Below the pieces are notes generated by a model. That model saw only the letters and a list, made by a program, of their open reading frames with translations. It was not told the origin of the DNA and made no database searches. A program made the position numbers and the translations under genes. A DNA stretch of 44,203 nt from Armatimonadota bacterium (GTDB lineage Bacteria; Sysuimicrobiota; Sysuimicrobiia; Sysuimicrobiales; Humicultoraceae), in NCBI GenBank assembly GCA_031459715.1, contig JAVKIA010000020.1, positions 1 to 44,203 on the forward strand, given 5' to 3'. This document shows, piece by piece, positions 32,646-40,494 of this stretch. Numbering within the stretch: the first letter of the stretch is position 1; the number at the start of each line of letters is the position of its first letter.

Positions 32646-34004
32646 GTGCGCACCCGCGCCACCAGCCACCTGGTCCTCCTGCTCATCGTCGTCCTCTGGA
32701 CGGCACAGGCCGTGCACAGTATGGAGTACCTGGGACGGTTCATGTTCCATACCTACATGGTCAGCGTGCGCTGGCTGCAGGTCCTCTTCATCGCCCTCAG
32801 CGTCTCCATGGGGACTATGTTCATACTCAGCCTGGGCCGCCGCCCCACCTCGCCGCAGGATCGGCGGCTGCGTCCCTTTGTCTCGGTGCTGGTGCCGGCG
32901 CGGGACGAGGAGCGGGTCATCGAGGAGACCGTGCGGTGCCTGGCGCGGCTGGACTACCACGCCGGACGGCGCCGCCGCTATGAGATCATCGTCATCGACG
33001 ATGGCTCGCGCGACAGAACGCCGCGCATCCTGCGGGGGCTGGCGCGGGAGCTGGGGATCCGCGTGGTGCGTACGGCGGTGGGCGGGCGGGGGAAGGCCGC
33101 GGCGCTCAACGCCGGGACGCGCCAGGCCCGCGGGCGGCTCCTGGCGGTCTTCGACGCGGACGCCCGCGTGGCCCCGGACTACCTGCAGCGGCTGGTGGCC
33201 GCCCTGGACGATCCCCGGGTGGGCGGAGTGCAGGGGCGGCGGCTGTTCTACAACGCCGGGGGGAACCTGCTCACCCGGATGCAGGACGACGAGTTCGCCG
33301 TGACCTACACCGCACTGCAGCGGGCGCGCCAGGCCGCGGGTGCCTTCGTCACCTTCGCCGGCAACGGGATGCTGGTGAGGCGGGAGGCGCTGCAGGCGGT
33401 GGGGGGGTGGAACGAGCAGGCCCTCACCGAGGATATCGACCTCTCCGTCCGCCTCTACCTGGCCGGCTGGCGAATTCGCTACTGCGATGACGCCGTGGTC
33501 TGGGAGGAGGCGGTGGAGGGAATAGGCGCCCTGCTCCGCCAGCGCACCCGCTGGTTCGAGGGGGCGCTGCGCTGCCTGGGCGAGCAGCTTCCGGCGATGC
33601 TGGTGGCCCGCGTGCCGCTGCGGGTGCGGCTGGACATGTTCTTCTTCCTGGCCGGGCTGCTGCTGGCGACGCTGGCGCTGCTCACCACCTACGCCTACGC
33701 CCTGGTCGGGCTGGCCGGCGCCGTGGTCCTCTTCCTGGGCATCGCCCGGGAGGTGATGGTGGCCATCTCCGCCTTCTTCACCCTGGCCCTGGTGGCTACC
33801 GTGGTGCGGGAGCGGGGATGGTCGCCGCTTGCGGTGAGCTGGGTGCTGCTGCGCTCCTCCGTCTTCGCCCTGCACCGGGTGATCGTGGTGCCGCTGGCCA
33901 TCGCCCGCTACGTGCGCGGAGCGGTCACCGGCCGGGTGGAGTGGGCCAAGACCTCCCACCTGGGCACCGCCTCCAGGGAAAGTGCGGGAGAGTACCCGGC
34001 CTGA
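32646..34004 (+). CDS. Membrane GT2 family glycosyltransferase
   Basis: Processive-type family 2 glycosyltransferase, 452 residues. Two N-terminal membrane helices (about 8-25 and 45-63) lead into a GT-A domain: FVSVLVPARDEERV, EIIVIDDGSRDRT, D170-A-D172 (metal/UDP-sugar site), FAGNGMLVRREAL, the catalytic T261-E-D263 and Q299-R-T-R-W303. Three or four helices follow at the C-terminus. This layout matches cellulose/hyaluronan synthase-like enzymes (BcsA, IcaA type) making an exopolysaccharide or glycolipid; the product is unknown. GTG start lies 13 bp after mtnA. It ends in a hairpin facing the convergent GT4 gene. Confidence 0.9.
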   Translation: MRTRATSHLVLLLIVVLWTAQAVHSMEYLGRFMFHTYMVSVRWLQVLFIALSVSMGTMFILSLGRRPTSPQDRRLRPFVSVLVPARDEERVIEETVRCLARLDYHAGRRRRYEIIVIDDGSRDRTPRILRGLARELGIRVVRTAVGGRGKAAALNAGTRQARGRLLAVFDADARVAPDYLQRLVAALDDPRVGGVQGRRLFYNAGGNLLTRMQDDEFAVTYTALQRARQAAGAFVTFAGNGMLVRREALQAVGGWNEQALTEDIDLSVRLYLAGWRIRYCDDAVVWEEAVEGIGALLRQRTRWFEGALRCLGEQLPAMLVARVPLRVRLDMFFFLAGLLLATLALLTTYAYALVGLAGAVVLFLGIAREVMVAISAFFTLALVATVVRERGWSPLAVSWVLLRSSVFALHRVIVVPLAIARYVRGAVTGRVEWAKTSHLGTASRESAGEYPA

Positions 34005-34010
34005 GGCCGG
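33996..34010. terminator. Perfect hairpin around the GT2 stop codon
   Basis: CCGGCC (33996-34001) and GGCCGG (34005-34010) form a 6-bp stem whose 3-nt loop is the TGA stop of the glycosyltransferase gene. It lies between two convergent genes (the other ends at 34024) and could stall transcription from both sides; no T tract is present. Confidence 0.4.
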
Positions 34011-34023
34011 CCGGCGGCGTCTC

Positions 34024-35010
34024 CTACATCAGGCGCGTATAGATCTCCCGCAGGCGGCGGCCGACCTGCTCCAGGGAGTGCCGCGCGGCGAAGGCTCGGG
34101 AGGCCGTGCCGAGCCGGTCGCGCAATGCCCCGTCGGCCGCCAGACGGCGCAGCTGGATGGCAAATTCCTGGGGGGTGGAGCCCATCAGGCAGTTCTCCCC
34201 GTGGATGAAGCGGCCGGCGAAGCATTCGGCGTCACGCAGCACCAGCGGTCGTCCCGCTGCTGCCGCCTCCAGGATAGCGATCCCTTCGTTCTCCACCAGG
34301 CTGGGGAAGAAGAAGAGGTCTCCGGCGGCGTAGGCATCCGACACGTCGTCCACGTAGCCGGGGAAGAGGACGTTGGGCGGCGCCTGGGCGATAACGTCCA
34401 GCGTCTCCGCCTTCACCATCTTGGAGATGCGGCCAAACCAGACGAAGGAGAGCTCGGGCACCCGGCGGGCGACCTCACAGAACATATCCACGCCCTTGCG
34501 CAGCAGGACCAGCCCCACGGCGAAGACGACAGTGCCGGAGAGGCCGTAGCGGCGGCGGGCGGCCAGGCGGCGGCGCTCCGAGGGCTGGAAGCGGCGCAGG
34601 TCCACCCCGTTGCTCACCACCTCGATGGGGCGGGTTACCTCGTAGCGCCGCAGCACCTCCCGGGTGTAGGGCGAGGGGGCGATGAGCAGGTCCGCCTTGT
34701 TGTAGTAGTAGCGCAGGAAACGCCCCAGGTAGGGCGCCACGGTATCGCTCATGACAAAGGAGTTGGCGTAGTCCTCCGCCGTGGTGTGGCTGTGCATCAC
34801 CACCGGTCGGCGACCGGCGTACTTCTCCGCCAAGTAGACGGAACGCGGACCGATGGTGTGGATGTGCAGGAGGTCGAAGTCGTCCCGCGGATCGCAGGTG
34901 AAGTCCACGCCCGCGGCCTGCAGAGCCTTGATCTGGTTCTCGTACGCGCGATGGATCCCGCTGCTCCAGACGCGCCGCTTGCTGCGCTCCAGATACACGC
35001 AGACTCTCAA
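34024..35010 (-). CDS. GT4 family glycosyltransferase (GT-B fold)
   Basis: Retaining glycosyltransferase of about 328 residues. The N-terminal lobe has LRVCVYLERSKRRVWSSGI, DLLHIHTIGP and VVMHSHTTAEDYANS; the C-terminal nucleotide-sugar lobe has VVSNGVDLRRF, VGLVLLRKGVDMF, FPGYVDDVSDAY and the E-x7-E motif in ENEGIAILEAAAAGRP. DLLHIHTIGP and the histidine-rich HSHT resemble glycolipid mannosyl- or glucosyltransferases. The substrate is unknown. Start is uncertain: TTG at 35010 has AGGGG six bases upstream and fits the family N-terminus; GTG at 35100 would add about 30 unlike residues and has no ribosome binding site. It is transcribed with or after thiI on the minus strand. Confidence 0.88.
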   Translation of the reverse strand: MRVCVYLERSKRRVWSSGIHRAYENQIKALQAAGVDFTCDPRDDFDLLHIHTIGPRSVYLAEKYAGRRPVVMHSHTTAEDYANSFVMSDTVAPYLGRFLRYYYNKADLLIAPSPYTREVLRRYEVTRPIEVVSNGVDLRRFQPSERRRLAARRRYGLSGTVVFAVGLVLLRKGVDMFCEVARRVPELSFVWFGRISKMVKAETLDVIAQAPPNVLFPGYVDDVSDAYAAGDLFFFPSLVENEGIAILEAAAAGRPLVLRDAECFAGRFIHGENCLMGSTPQEFAIQLRRLAADGALRDRLGTASRAFAARHSLEQVGRRLREIYTRLM

Positions 35011-35143
35011 TCGCAGCCCCTGCGCGGCCGTGGTGTCCCGCGGCGGAATTGGCCCGACACGTACCCCACGCGTTGCCGAATCGGGCCCGACAGGAAACAC
35101 TTATGCGTGCTCGCCGTCTCTTCCTGCTGCGCGGCCGCCGCGG

Positions 35144-36343
35144 TCAGGCCAGGCGGGCAGGCAGAAGTTCCGGGGATTCGCGCGGGGAGACCTCCTGCAG
35201 AGTGCTGCGTTCCACCGCTTCGGCCAGCAGGGGCTCCACCGCCAGGTCCCGCTCCTGGTCTTCCACCTCGGCCAGGGTGGGCTGGGTACGTGGGTGAGCC
35301 GGGACGAACAGCGAGCAGCAGTCCTCGTAGGGAAGGATGGAAATCTCGTAGGTCCCGATCTCGCGGGCACGGGCGGTGATCTCAGTCTTGTCCATGCCCA
35401 CCAGGGGGCGGAGAACGGGGAGCGTGGTAGCGGCGTCAATCACAGCCATGGAGGGAAGGGTCTGGCTGGCCACCTGTCCCAGGCTCTCCCCGGTCACCAG
35501 GGCCAGGGCGCCCTCGCGCCGGGCGATCCGCTCCGCCAGGCGCATCATCATCCGCCGCAGCACCGTCACCCGCAGGTCCACCCGCACCACCAGCTGCACC
35601 GCCCGCTGGATCTCCGTGAAGTGGGCCACCCACAGGCGCAGCGGCCCGGCGTATCCGGCGAGGACCCGGCAGAGGTCTACGACCTTCAGCTTCGACCGCT
35701 CGTTGACAAAGGGAAAGGCGTAGCAGTGCACGGGGGTGACCACCAGGCCGCGACGTGCGGCCATCCAGGCGGCCACGGGACTGTCAATGCCGCCGGAGAG
35801 TAGGGCCACCACGCGGCCTCCCGTGCCCACGGGCAGGCCGCCGGGACCGGGCAGAACCTTCGTGTACACGTAGGCCAGATCGCGCACCTCCACGGATATG
35901 GTCAGGTCCGGCGCGGTCAGGTCCACACGCAGGCCGAAGCGCTCCTGCAGGTGCCTGCCCACGGCAGCGTTCACCTCCACCGAGGAGAGGGGGAACCGTT
36001 TGTCCGCGCGGCGGGCGTCCACCTTGAACGTGACCGCCGCCCGCCGCCCCAGCGCCCGGGCGACGAGGGCCGCCGCGGCCTCGGTGATGGCGTCCAGGCG
36101 CGGGGGGACCTGCAGCGCGGGGCTGATCGAGACCACGCCGAAGGTGCGCCGCAGGCGGTCGATCAGCGAGTCGTCCTCCTCCCAGTCCAGGTGGACGAGC
36201 ACGCGGCCGAAGTGGTAACGGATCTGCAGCGGCCGTCCGGCCTGCGCCGCCAGGTTGCGGGTAAGGGCCTGAAGGAAGAAGGGACGGTTGCGGCCCTTCA
36301 GGGCGATCTCTCCGTAGCGGACCAGCAGAATGCGCTCCGTCAC
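35144..36343 (-). CDS. thiI: tRNA 4-thiouridine synthase ThiI (no rhodanese domain)
   Basis: ATP-dependent sulfurtransferase that makes 4-thiouridine at tRNA position 8 and, in some bacteria, supplies sulfur for the thiamine thiazole. The 399 residues comprise an N-terminal ferredoxin-like part (LVRYGEIALKGRNRPFF), a THUMP domain (about 60-165; FKVDARRADKRFP) and the PP-loop ATP pyrophosphatase domain (LLSGGIDSPVAAW, SGGIDS at 183-188). GESLGQVASQT and PYEDCCSLFVPAHPRT (C342, C343) include the family's disulfide-relay cysteine. The C-terminal rhodanese domain of E. coli ThiI is absent, as in Bacillus, where the dedicated desulfurase NifZ delivers sulfur directly. The start codon overlaps the stop of the desulfurase gene by 4 nt. 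Confidence 0.95.
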   Translation of the reverse strand: MTERILLVRYGEIALKGRNRPFFLQALTRNLAAQAGRPLQIRYHFGRVLVHLDWEEDDSLIDRLRRTFGVVSISPALQVPPRLDAITEAAAALVARALGRRAAVTFKVDARRADKRFPLSSVEVNAAVGRHLQERFGLRVDLTAPDLTISVEVRDLAYVYTKVLPGPGGLPVGTGGRVVALLSGGIDSPVAAWMAARRGLVVTPVHCYAFPFVNERSKLKVVDLCRVLAGYAGPLRLWVAHFTEIQRAVQLVVRVDLRVTVLRRMMMRLAERIARREGALALVTGESLGQVASQTLPSMAVIDAATTLPVLRPLVGMDKTEITARAREIGTYEISILPYEDCCSLFVPAHPRTQPTLAEVEDQERDLAVEPLLAEAVERSTLQEVSPRESPELLPARLA

Positions 36344-37503
36344 ACCAGCACCCGCAGCTCCGCTGCCGCGCGCGCCAGGGCCTCTGCAGCGGCATCCACC
36401 TCCTCGGCGGTGGTGGTACGGGCCAGGCTGATGCGGATGCTGGAGAGCGCATCGTCGGGCGACAGCCCCATAGCCAGCAGGACGTGGCTGGGCCGCGGGT
36501 CGCGGGAGTGGCAGGCAGAACCCGTGGAGACGTAGATCCCCTCGACCTCCAGGTGGTGCACCAGCGTCTCACCGCGCACGCCACGGAGGCGCACGCTGAG
36601 GATGTGCGGCGCAGCGCCGGTGTCGGGGGTGTTGCAGACGAGCCCGGGGATGGTGCAAAGGCGCTCCCGCAGACGGTCACGCAGCCGCTCCAGGTGACTC
36701 ACCGCCGCTTCCCCCTCCTGGCGCAGACGGGCGACGGCGGCGCCGAAGCCGACGATCCCGGGTACGTTCTCGGTCCCCGGGCGTAGCGCCCGCTGCTGGT
36801 CGCCGCCGTGCAGCAGCGGGTCCAGCCTGACCCCCGCATCCACCACCAGCGCGCCCACCCCTTTGGGTCCGTGCACCTTGTGCGCGGAGACGGTAAGCAG
36901 GTCCACGTCAGAGGCGGGGAGAGGGATGCGGCCGAAGGCCTGCACCGCATCCACGTGGAGCAGCGGGGTGCGCCCCCGGCCGCGGGCCTCCCGGACGATG
37001 CGGGCGATCTCCGCCACCGGCTGGACGGTACCGACCTCGTTGTTCACTGCCATGACCGAGACCAGCACCGTCTCCGGCCGCAGGGCGCGGCGCAGGGCGC
37101 CGGGATCCACCCGCCCGGCGCCGTCCACCGGGAGCACGGTGAGGGTGAAGCCTTCCGCCTCCAGACTGCGCAGCGCCTCCAGCACCGAGGAGTGCTCCAC
37201 CGCGGTGGTGACCATGTGGCGGCCCCGATGCCGGTAGGCGCGGGCGGCTCCCTTCAGGGCCAGGTTGTTGGCTTCGGTCCCCCCCGAGGTGAAGACGACC
37301 GTCGCCGGAGAGACCCCGAGCAGTGCGGCCACTTCGGCGCGGGCCCAGGCGACGCGGCGTTCCGCCCGCACCCCCAGACCGTGGATCGAGGAGGGGTTTC
37401 CGTAATCCTCGGTGAGCACGGCCGTCATGGCCGCCACCACCGCCGGATCGGGCCGCGTGGTGGCCGCGTTGTCCAGGTAAATCACGCGCGGGGCAGACAT
37501 CAT
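36340..37503 (-). CDS. Cysteine desulfurase (IscS/NifS/NifZ-type)
   Basis: PLP-dependent enzyme converting cysteine to alanine with transfer of persulfide sulfur; 387 residues from the first of two tandem ATGs (37503, 37500). Motifs: YLDNAATTRPDP, GNPSSIHGLG, FTSGGTEANNLAL, EHSSVLEAL, VNNEVGTVQP, HVDAVQAFGR, the PLP lysine K209 in SAHKVHGPKG, RPGTENVPGI and the active-site C331 in STGSACHS. The short catalytic loop suggests an IscS/NifS group I-like enzyme. Its 4-nt overlap with thiI means it is probably the dedicated sulfur donor for ThiI, so the precise name (nifZ-like) rests on context. It is divergent from the SPOR gene. Confidence 0.94.
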   Translation of the reverse strand: MMSAPRVIYLDNAATTRPDPAVVAAMTAVLTEDYGNPSSIHGLGVRAERRVAWARAEVAALLGVSPATVVFTSGGTEANNLALKGAARAYRHRGRHMVTTAVEHSSVLEALRSLEAEGFTLTVLPVDGAGRVDPGALRRALRPETVLVSVMAVNNEVGTVQPVAEIARIVREARGRGRTPLLHVDAVQAFGRIPLPASDVDLLTVSAHKVHGPKGVGALVVDAGVRLDPLLHGGDQQRALRPGTENVPGIVGFGAAVARLRQEGEAAVSHLERLRDRLRERLCTIPGLVCNTPDTGAAPHILSVRLRGVRGETLVHHLEVEGIYVSTGSACHSRDPRPSHVLLAMGLSPDDALSSIRISLARTTTAEEVDAAAEALARAAAELRVLV

Positions 37504-37553
37504 GGCTAATCGTACCGCCGCCTCCCGGGTGCCGCAACACGAACTCCCGCGGG

Positions 37554-37582
37554 TTGGGCGGCACCGCGCGGCGGTGTAGGAT
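37554..37582 (+). promoter_or_regulatory. Weak promoter candidate before the SPOR gene
   Basis: TTGGGC (37554-37559) and TAGGAT (37577-37582) are 17 bp apart, with TG just before the -10. Matches are modest (3 and 4 of 6), so this is only the best candidate in the 170-bp divergent spacer between the desulfurase and SPOR genes. Confidence 0.35.
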
Positions 37583-37591
37583 AGGGACGAG

Positions 37592-37672
37592 ATGCACTGG
37601 GCTACAGCCACGCCGCTCCTGCGGACCCTCCGCGCGCTGACCGCCCTCGCAACCTACTGGCGGGTGCGCTGA
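37592..37672 (+). CDS. Possible 26-codon leader ORF
   Basis: ATG 37592 opens a 26-residue frame (MHWATATPLLRTLRALTALA, then six more residues) that stops at TGA 37670-37672, one base before the ATG of the SPOR gene (TGACATG). If the weak promoter is real, this peptide is the first thing translated from the transcript and would be coupled to the SPOR gene. The composition is partly membrane-like. No function is known, and it may be chance. Confidence 0.25.
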   Translation: MHWATATPLLRTLRALTALATYWRVR

Positions 37673-37673
37673 C

Positions 37674-38783
37674 ATGCGCACCTATCTCGCGGTGGTTATC
37701 AGCGCCTTCCTCGGTGCGGTCATCGGCGGATTGATCCTACTGGTGGGCGTGAGCCAGTGGGAGACGCTTCGCTCCAGTCTGCCGCGCCTGGAGCGCGGGC
37801 CGGGAGGAGTCGGTACCCTGCCGGCGCCGATCCCGCCCACGCTGCCTCCGGGGGACCTGGGCCTCCCCGGCCTTCCGCCTGCGGCTCCGACCACAGGCCC
37901 AGACCCGCTGTACGCTGAGGCGAAAAGACTCCTGAACGCCGGCCGTCTGCAGGAGGCGCAGGAGACCTACCTGGCACTGCTGCTGGTCGACCCGCTCGAT
38001 CAGGAGGCCATGCGGGGTCTGGTGACCGTACGGCGGCGGATGGCCCGCGACGACCCGGAGCTGCTGCGCCGCCAGGCCGCCACCTACCAGGACGCCGTGA
38101 CCAGGGGCGTGGAGACCGAGGAGCACTACACCATCCCCACCATGGAGCTGCTGGCCAAGGCCTCCCTGCTGGCTGCAGCCGAAGTGGAACAGGAGCGGGG
38201 CGTGCCTCCTCCGGCGGCGCAGCGCCCGCCCGCTCAACCGAGCCCGCCTCCTCCTCCGCCGGCCGTGCAGCCCACCTCACCGCCGCAGGCCGCCCCGCCC
38301 GCGCCCCCCACGGCCAGAGCCCGGCCTACCCCCGCGTCCCGGCCCAGAGTCACCCCGCGCCCGACCCGACGAGCTGTGGCCACGCCGCGGCCGGTGCTCT
38401 CACCCACACCCCGGCCCGCGCCGCCGGCCCCGGCTACACCACCGTCCGCACCGGTGTCCCCTCCGCCTGCCAGGGCTACACCACCGTCCACACCGGTGGT
38501 GCCCCCTCCGCCCGCCCCGGTCACGCCACAGCCTCCGCTCGACGTCAACGAGCCGTTCGTCCTGATCCAGATCGGGCCCCTTACCGAGGCCGCTACCGCT
38601 TCGGAGATCGCTGCGGAGCTGACGGTGGCGGGCTACGGCGCGCGGGTGAGCCGGCCCGGGGGAGGTAGCGCGTACTACATCACGCTGGGGCCCTACCGGC
38701 GGTCGGTGGCGGAGGAGATCGTCAGGACGGTCAGAGCGCGGTTCGGGGCGGGCCTTCGGATTGTGCTGGCTCCCGCGCCCTGA
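37674..38783 (+). CDS. SPOR-domain envelope protein with TPR-like region
   Basis: A 369-residue bitopic protein. A membrane helix at about residues 5-27 (LAVVISAFLGAVIGGLILLV) anchors it. Residues about 78-170 (LYAEAKRLLNAGRLQEAQETYLAL) look like one or two TPR-type helical hairpins. A long Pro/Ala/Thr/Arg linker (about 178-290) contains two 14-residue repeats. The C-terminus, residues 294-369 (PFVLIQIGPLTEAATASEIA, ITLGPYRRSVAEEIV), is a SPOR domain, a fold that binds denuded septal peptidoglycan. It is therefore probably recruited to the division site, in keeping with the nearby division genes. It converges with the next gene with one base between stop codons. Confidence 0.85.
   Translation: MRTYLAVVISAFLGAVIGGLILLVGVSQWETLRSSLPRLERGPGGVGTLPAPIPPTLPPGDLGLPGLPPAAPTTGPDPLYAEAKRLLNAGRLQEAQETYLALLLVDPLDQEAMRGLVTVRRRMARDDPELLRRQAATYQDAVTRGVETEEHYTIPTMELLAKASLLAAAEVEQERGVPPPAAQRPPAQPSPPPPPPAVQPTSPPQAAPPAPPTARARPTPASRPRVTPRPTRRAVATPRPVLSPTPRPAPPAPATPPSAPVSPPPARATPPSTPVVPPPPAPVTPQPPLDVNEPFVLIQIGPLTEAATASEIAAELTVAGYGARVSRPGGGSAYYITLGPYRRSVAEEIVRTVRARFGAGLRIVLAPAP
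38433..38516 (+). repeat. Two 42-bp in-frame tandem repeats in the SPOR linker
   Basis: Unit 1 (38433-38474) encodes ATPPSAPVSPPPAR and unit 2 (38475-38516) ATPPSTPVVPPPPA. The shared DNA core GCTACACCACCGTCC shows recent duplication rather than mere proline bias. Confidence 0.8.
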
Positions 38784-38784
38784 G

Positions 38785-40089
38785 CTACGGCCCCGCCTGC
38801 GCCACCTCCTGGACCGCGGGAGGGGACCTGCGGCCGGTCGGGTCGAAAGCGACCACGGTGGCAACGATCCGGGCACCCTGCGGAGCGACCAGAGACCCCA
38901 GCGCGACCTGCCAGCCCCCGTCGGCGCCGGCGATGGTGGTGAACTCTCCCAGCGTTCCCTGCTGGTCGCCGTCTGTGGAGCGGGCCACGAAGGTCAGGCG
39001 GCCCAGAATGCGGAACCCCGGCCGGGAGCGCCCGCGCAGGACGATCCGGGCCAGGGGCTCCTCACCCAGAACGATGGCCCGGCCCGGCGCGGTGACCACC
39101 GGGGCCGGCGGAGGCGCGCCCACGATGGTGACGCCGGCTGAGGCGGCCAGGGTGCTGCGGCGACCACCCTTCTCCAGTGTCACCGCCAGCGGCGCGTCGA
39201 CCAGGGAGATCCCTGTGGCCGCCGCCAGGGTCCCGAAGTAGACCCCCGCCGTGCGTGACTCCCGCATGGCCACCGCCCCAGGAAGACCCTGGATGGAAAA
39301 TGTCGCCCTGCCGCCGGGAGCACCTGAGGCCACCACGGTGAGCAGGTCGCCCGGGGCGAGGGGCGTGGCGGGGTTGATGGTCACCGACTTGAGCAGGTCG
39401 CCGGGCGGAGCGACCGTGAACGACCACTCCACACGTTCGCTGTTGCCGGCCCGGTCGCCCGCCGCCACCTGAACCTGCACCGGACCGGGACGGAAGGGGC
39501 TTTCGGGGTTGTAGGCAACCTCGGTCTCCGAGATGGAGGCGCGGGCGGTGACGTTCTGCCCGTTGACGGCCAGCCTGACGGTTCCCGGATGCACCCCGGA
39601 GATGCCGTCGAAGTACTGCACTACGATGTTTGGCCGGATGTTAGCCAGGTTCACCCCGGGCTTGGGCTGGCGGGAGACGACCACCGGGCCGCGGGTGTCG
39701 ATAGTCAAAGGCCGGTTGCCTACCCCCATAACCTCGTGGCCGCCCACGCTGAGCGAGGCCAGCACGGCGGCGTTCAGCGCCGCGTCTCCAGGGCGGACGA
39801 TATACGTCCCCGTGTAGAGCGCGGGCTGCGCCTGGTAGACGCCCGTGCGGATCTCCCGCATCCCCACGTTGGCCACCACGCCGAAGATGTGGAACGTCGC
39901 CGACCCGCCGGCGCTGCCCCGCAGCGTCACCGTTATCCGATCTCCCGGCCGCAACGGCCGCCGGGCGTCGTGAGTGAGCAGCTCGATGCGCACCCCGCCG
40001 ACTGGCGGGAGCGGGACCGGAGCCGCCCAGAGGGGATTAGCGCCCAGCAACAGGGCGGTCAGCAAGACCGCGCAAGCGAATCGGATCAC
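38785..40089 (-). CDS. Secreted beta-sandwich protein with duplicated domain
   Basis: Not assigned to a named family. From GTG 40089 (preceded on the minus strand by GGGTGGGGGC) it encodes 434 residues with a signal peptide (IRFACAVLLTALLLGANPLW, then AAP). Two copies of one domain are visible at about residues 45-130 and 243-322, sharing PL-x-PGD, TV, GG-x-ATF-x-I, MRE-x-RT and GVY. Between them (135-227) lies an Ig-like domain (IVVQYFDGISGVHPGTVRLA, YNPESPFRPGP, AGDRAGN). The C-terminal part, 330-434, has another likely beta domain ending AFDPTGRRSPP. The protein is probably an envelope or wall-associated structural or binding protein. The frame is open upstream to 40239 without a convincing start. 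It faces the SPOR gene tail to tail. Confidence 0.8.
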   Translation of the reverse strand: MIRFACAVLLTALLLGANPLWAAPVPLPPVGGVRIELLTHDARRPLRPGDRITVTLRGSAGGSATFHIFGVVANVGMREIRTGVYQAQPALYTGTYIVRPGDAALNAAVLASLSVGGHEVMGVGNRPLTIDTRGPVVVSRQPKPGVNLANIRPNIVVQYFDGISGVHPGTVRLAVNGQNVTARASISETEVAYNPESPFRPGPVQVQVAAGDRAGNSERVEWSFTVAPPGDLLKSVTINPATPLAPGDLLTVVASGAPGGRATFSIQGLPGAVAMRESRTAGVYFGTLAAATGISLVDAPLAVTLEKGGRRSTLAASAGVTIVGAPPPAPVVTAPGRAIVLGEEPLARIVLRGRSRPGFRILGRLTFVARSTDGDQQGTLGEFTTIAGADGGWQVALGSLVAPQGARIVATVVAFDPTGRRSPPAVQEVAQAGP

Positions 40090-40494
40090 CGAAGCCCCCA
40101 CCCTCGACAGACCTGCGCCGTCAATTTGTCCCGGACGATACGCATATGCTTTCGCGGCACAGGGGGATTTCCCTCTGCCAAGGACGCCGCGAGCGCTTTT
40201 TAGTCGCCCCGAGGAGGGGAGAGTTCTTTCAGACTTCACGTGATGTTGCGCGGTGATTCCGCAGAGGTGCCCCCGGGATTTCCGGCTTCCGCAGTACGCG
40301 TGGGGCGTGAAGGCGGAGGAAAGGATTCGCCCGCACTCTAGAGAATAAATTGCCTACCTCACGTCTAGAGCAGGGTGATGGCCGGGCGCCTCCGCCGTGA
40401 GCAGGGCGGAGGCATGCCCCAATGGAGGACGCGGACCCGGTTTCCCAGGGCGTCTTCGGTGCTCGGTGTTTCCGATTAGGGGTTCGCGGAGCTG
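40090..40494. other. Divergent intergenic region before the polysaccharide genes
   Basis: No gene is seen. CTCTAGAG at 40336-40343 and TCTAGAG at 40364-40370 form a pair of palindromic motifs 27 bp apart flanking the A+T-rich AATAAATT (40345-40351), a possible promoter/operator. A T5 tract follows GCGAGCGC at about 40190-40201. The region separates the minus-strand beta-sandwich gene from the plus-strand flippase, so promoters for both should be here. Confidence 0.4.
40388..40413 (+). promoter_or_regulatory. Perfect 9-bp hairpin in the flippase leader
   Basis: GCCTCCGCC (40388-40396) and GGCGGAGGC (40405-40413) pair perfectly around the 8-nt loop GTGAGCAG. It lies 80 bp before the flippase start and downstream of the A+T-rich promoter candidate. 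No T tract follows, so a leader structure is more likely than a simple terminator. Confidence 0.45.
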
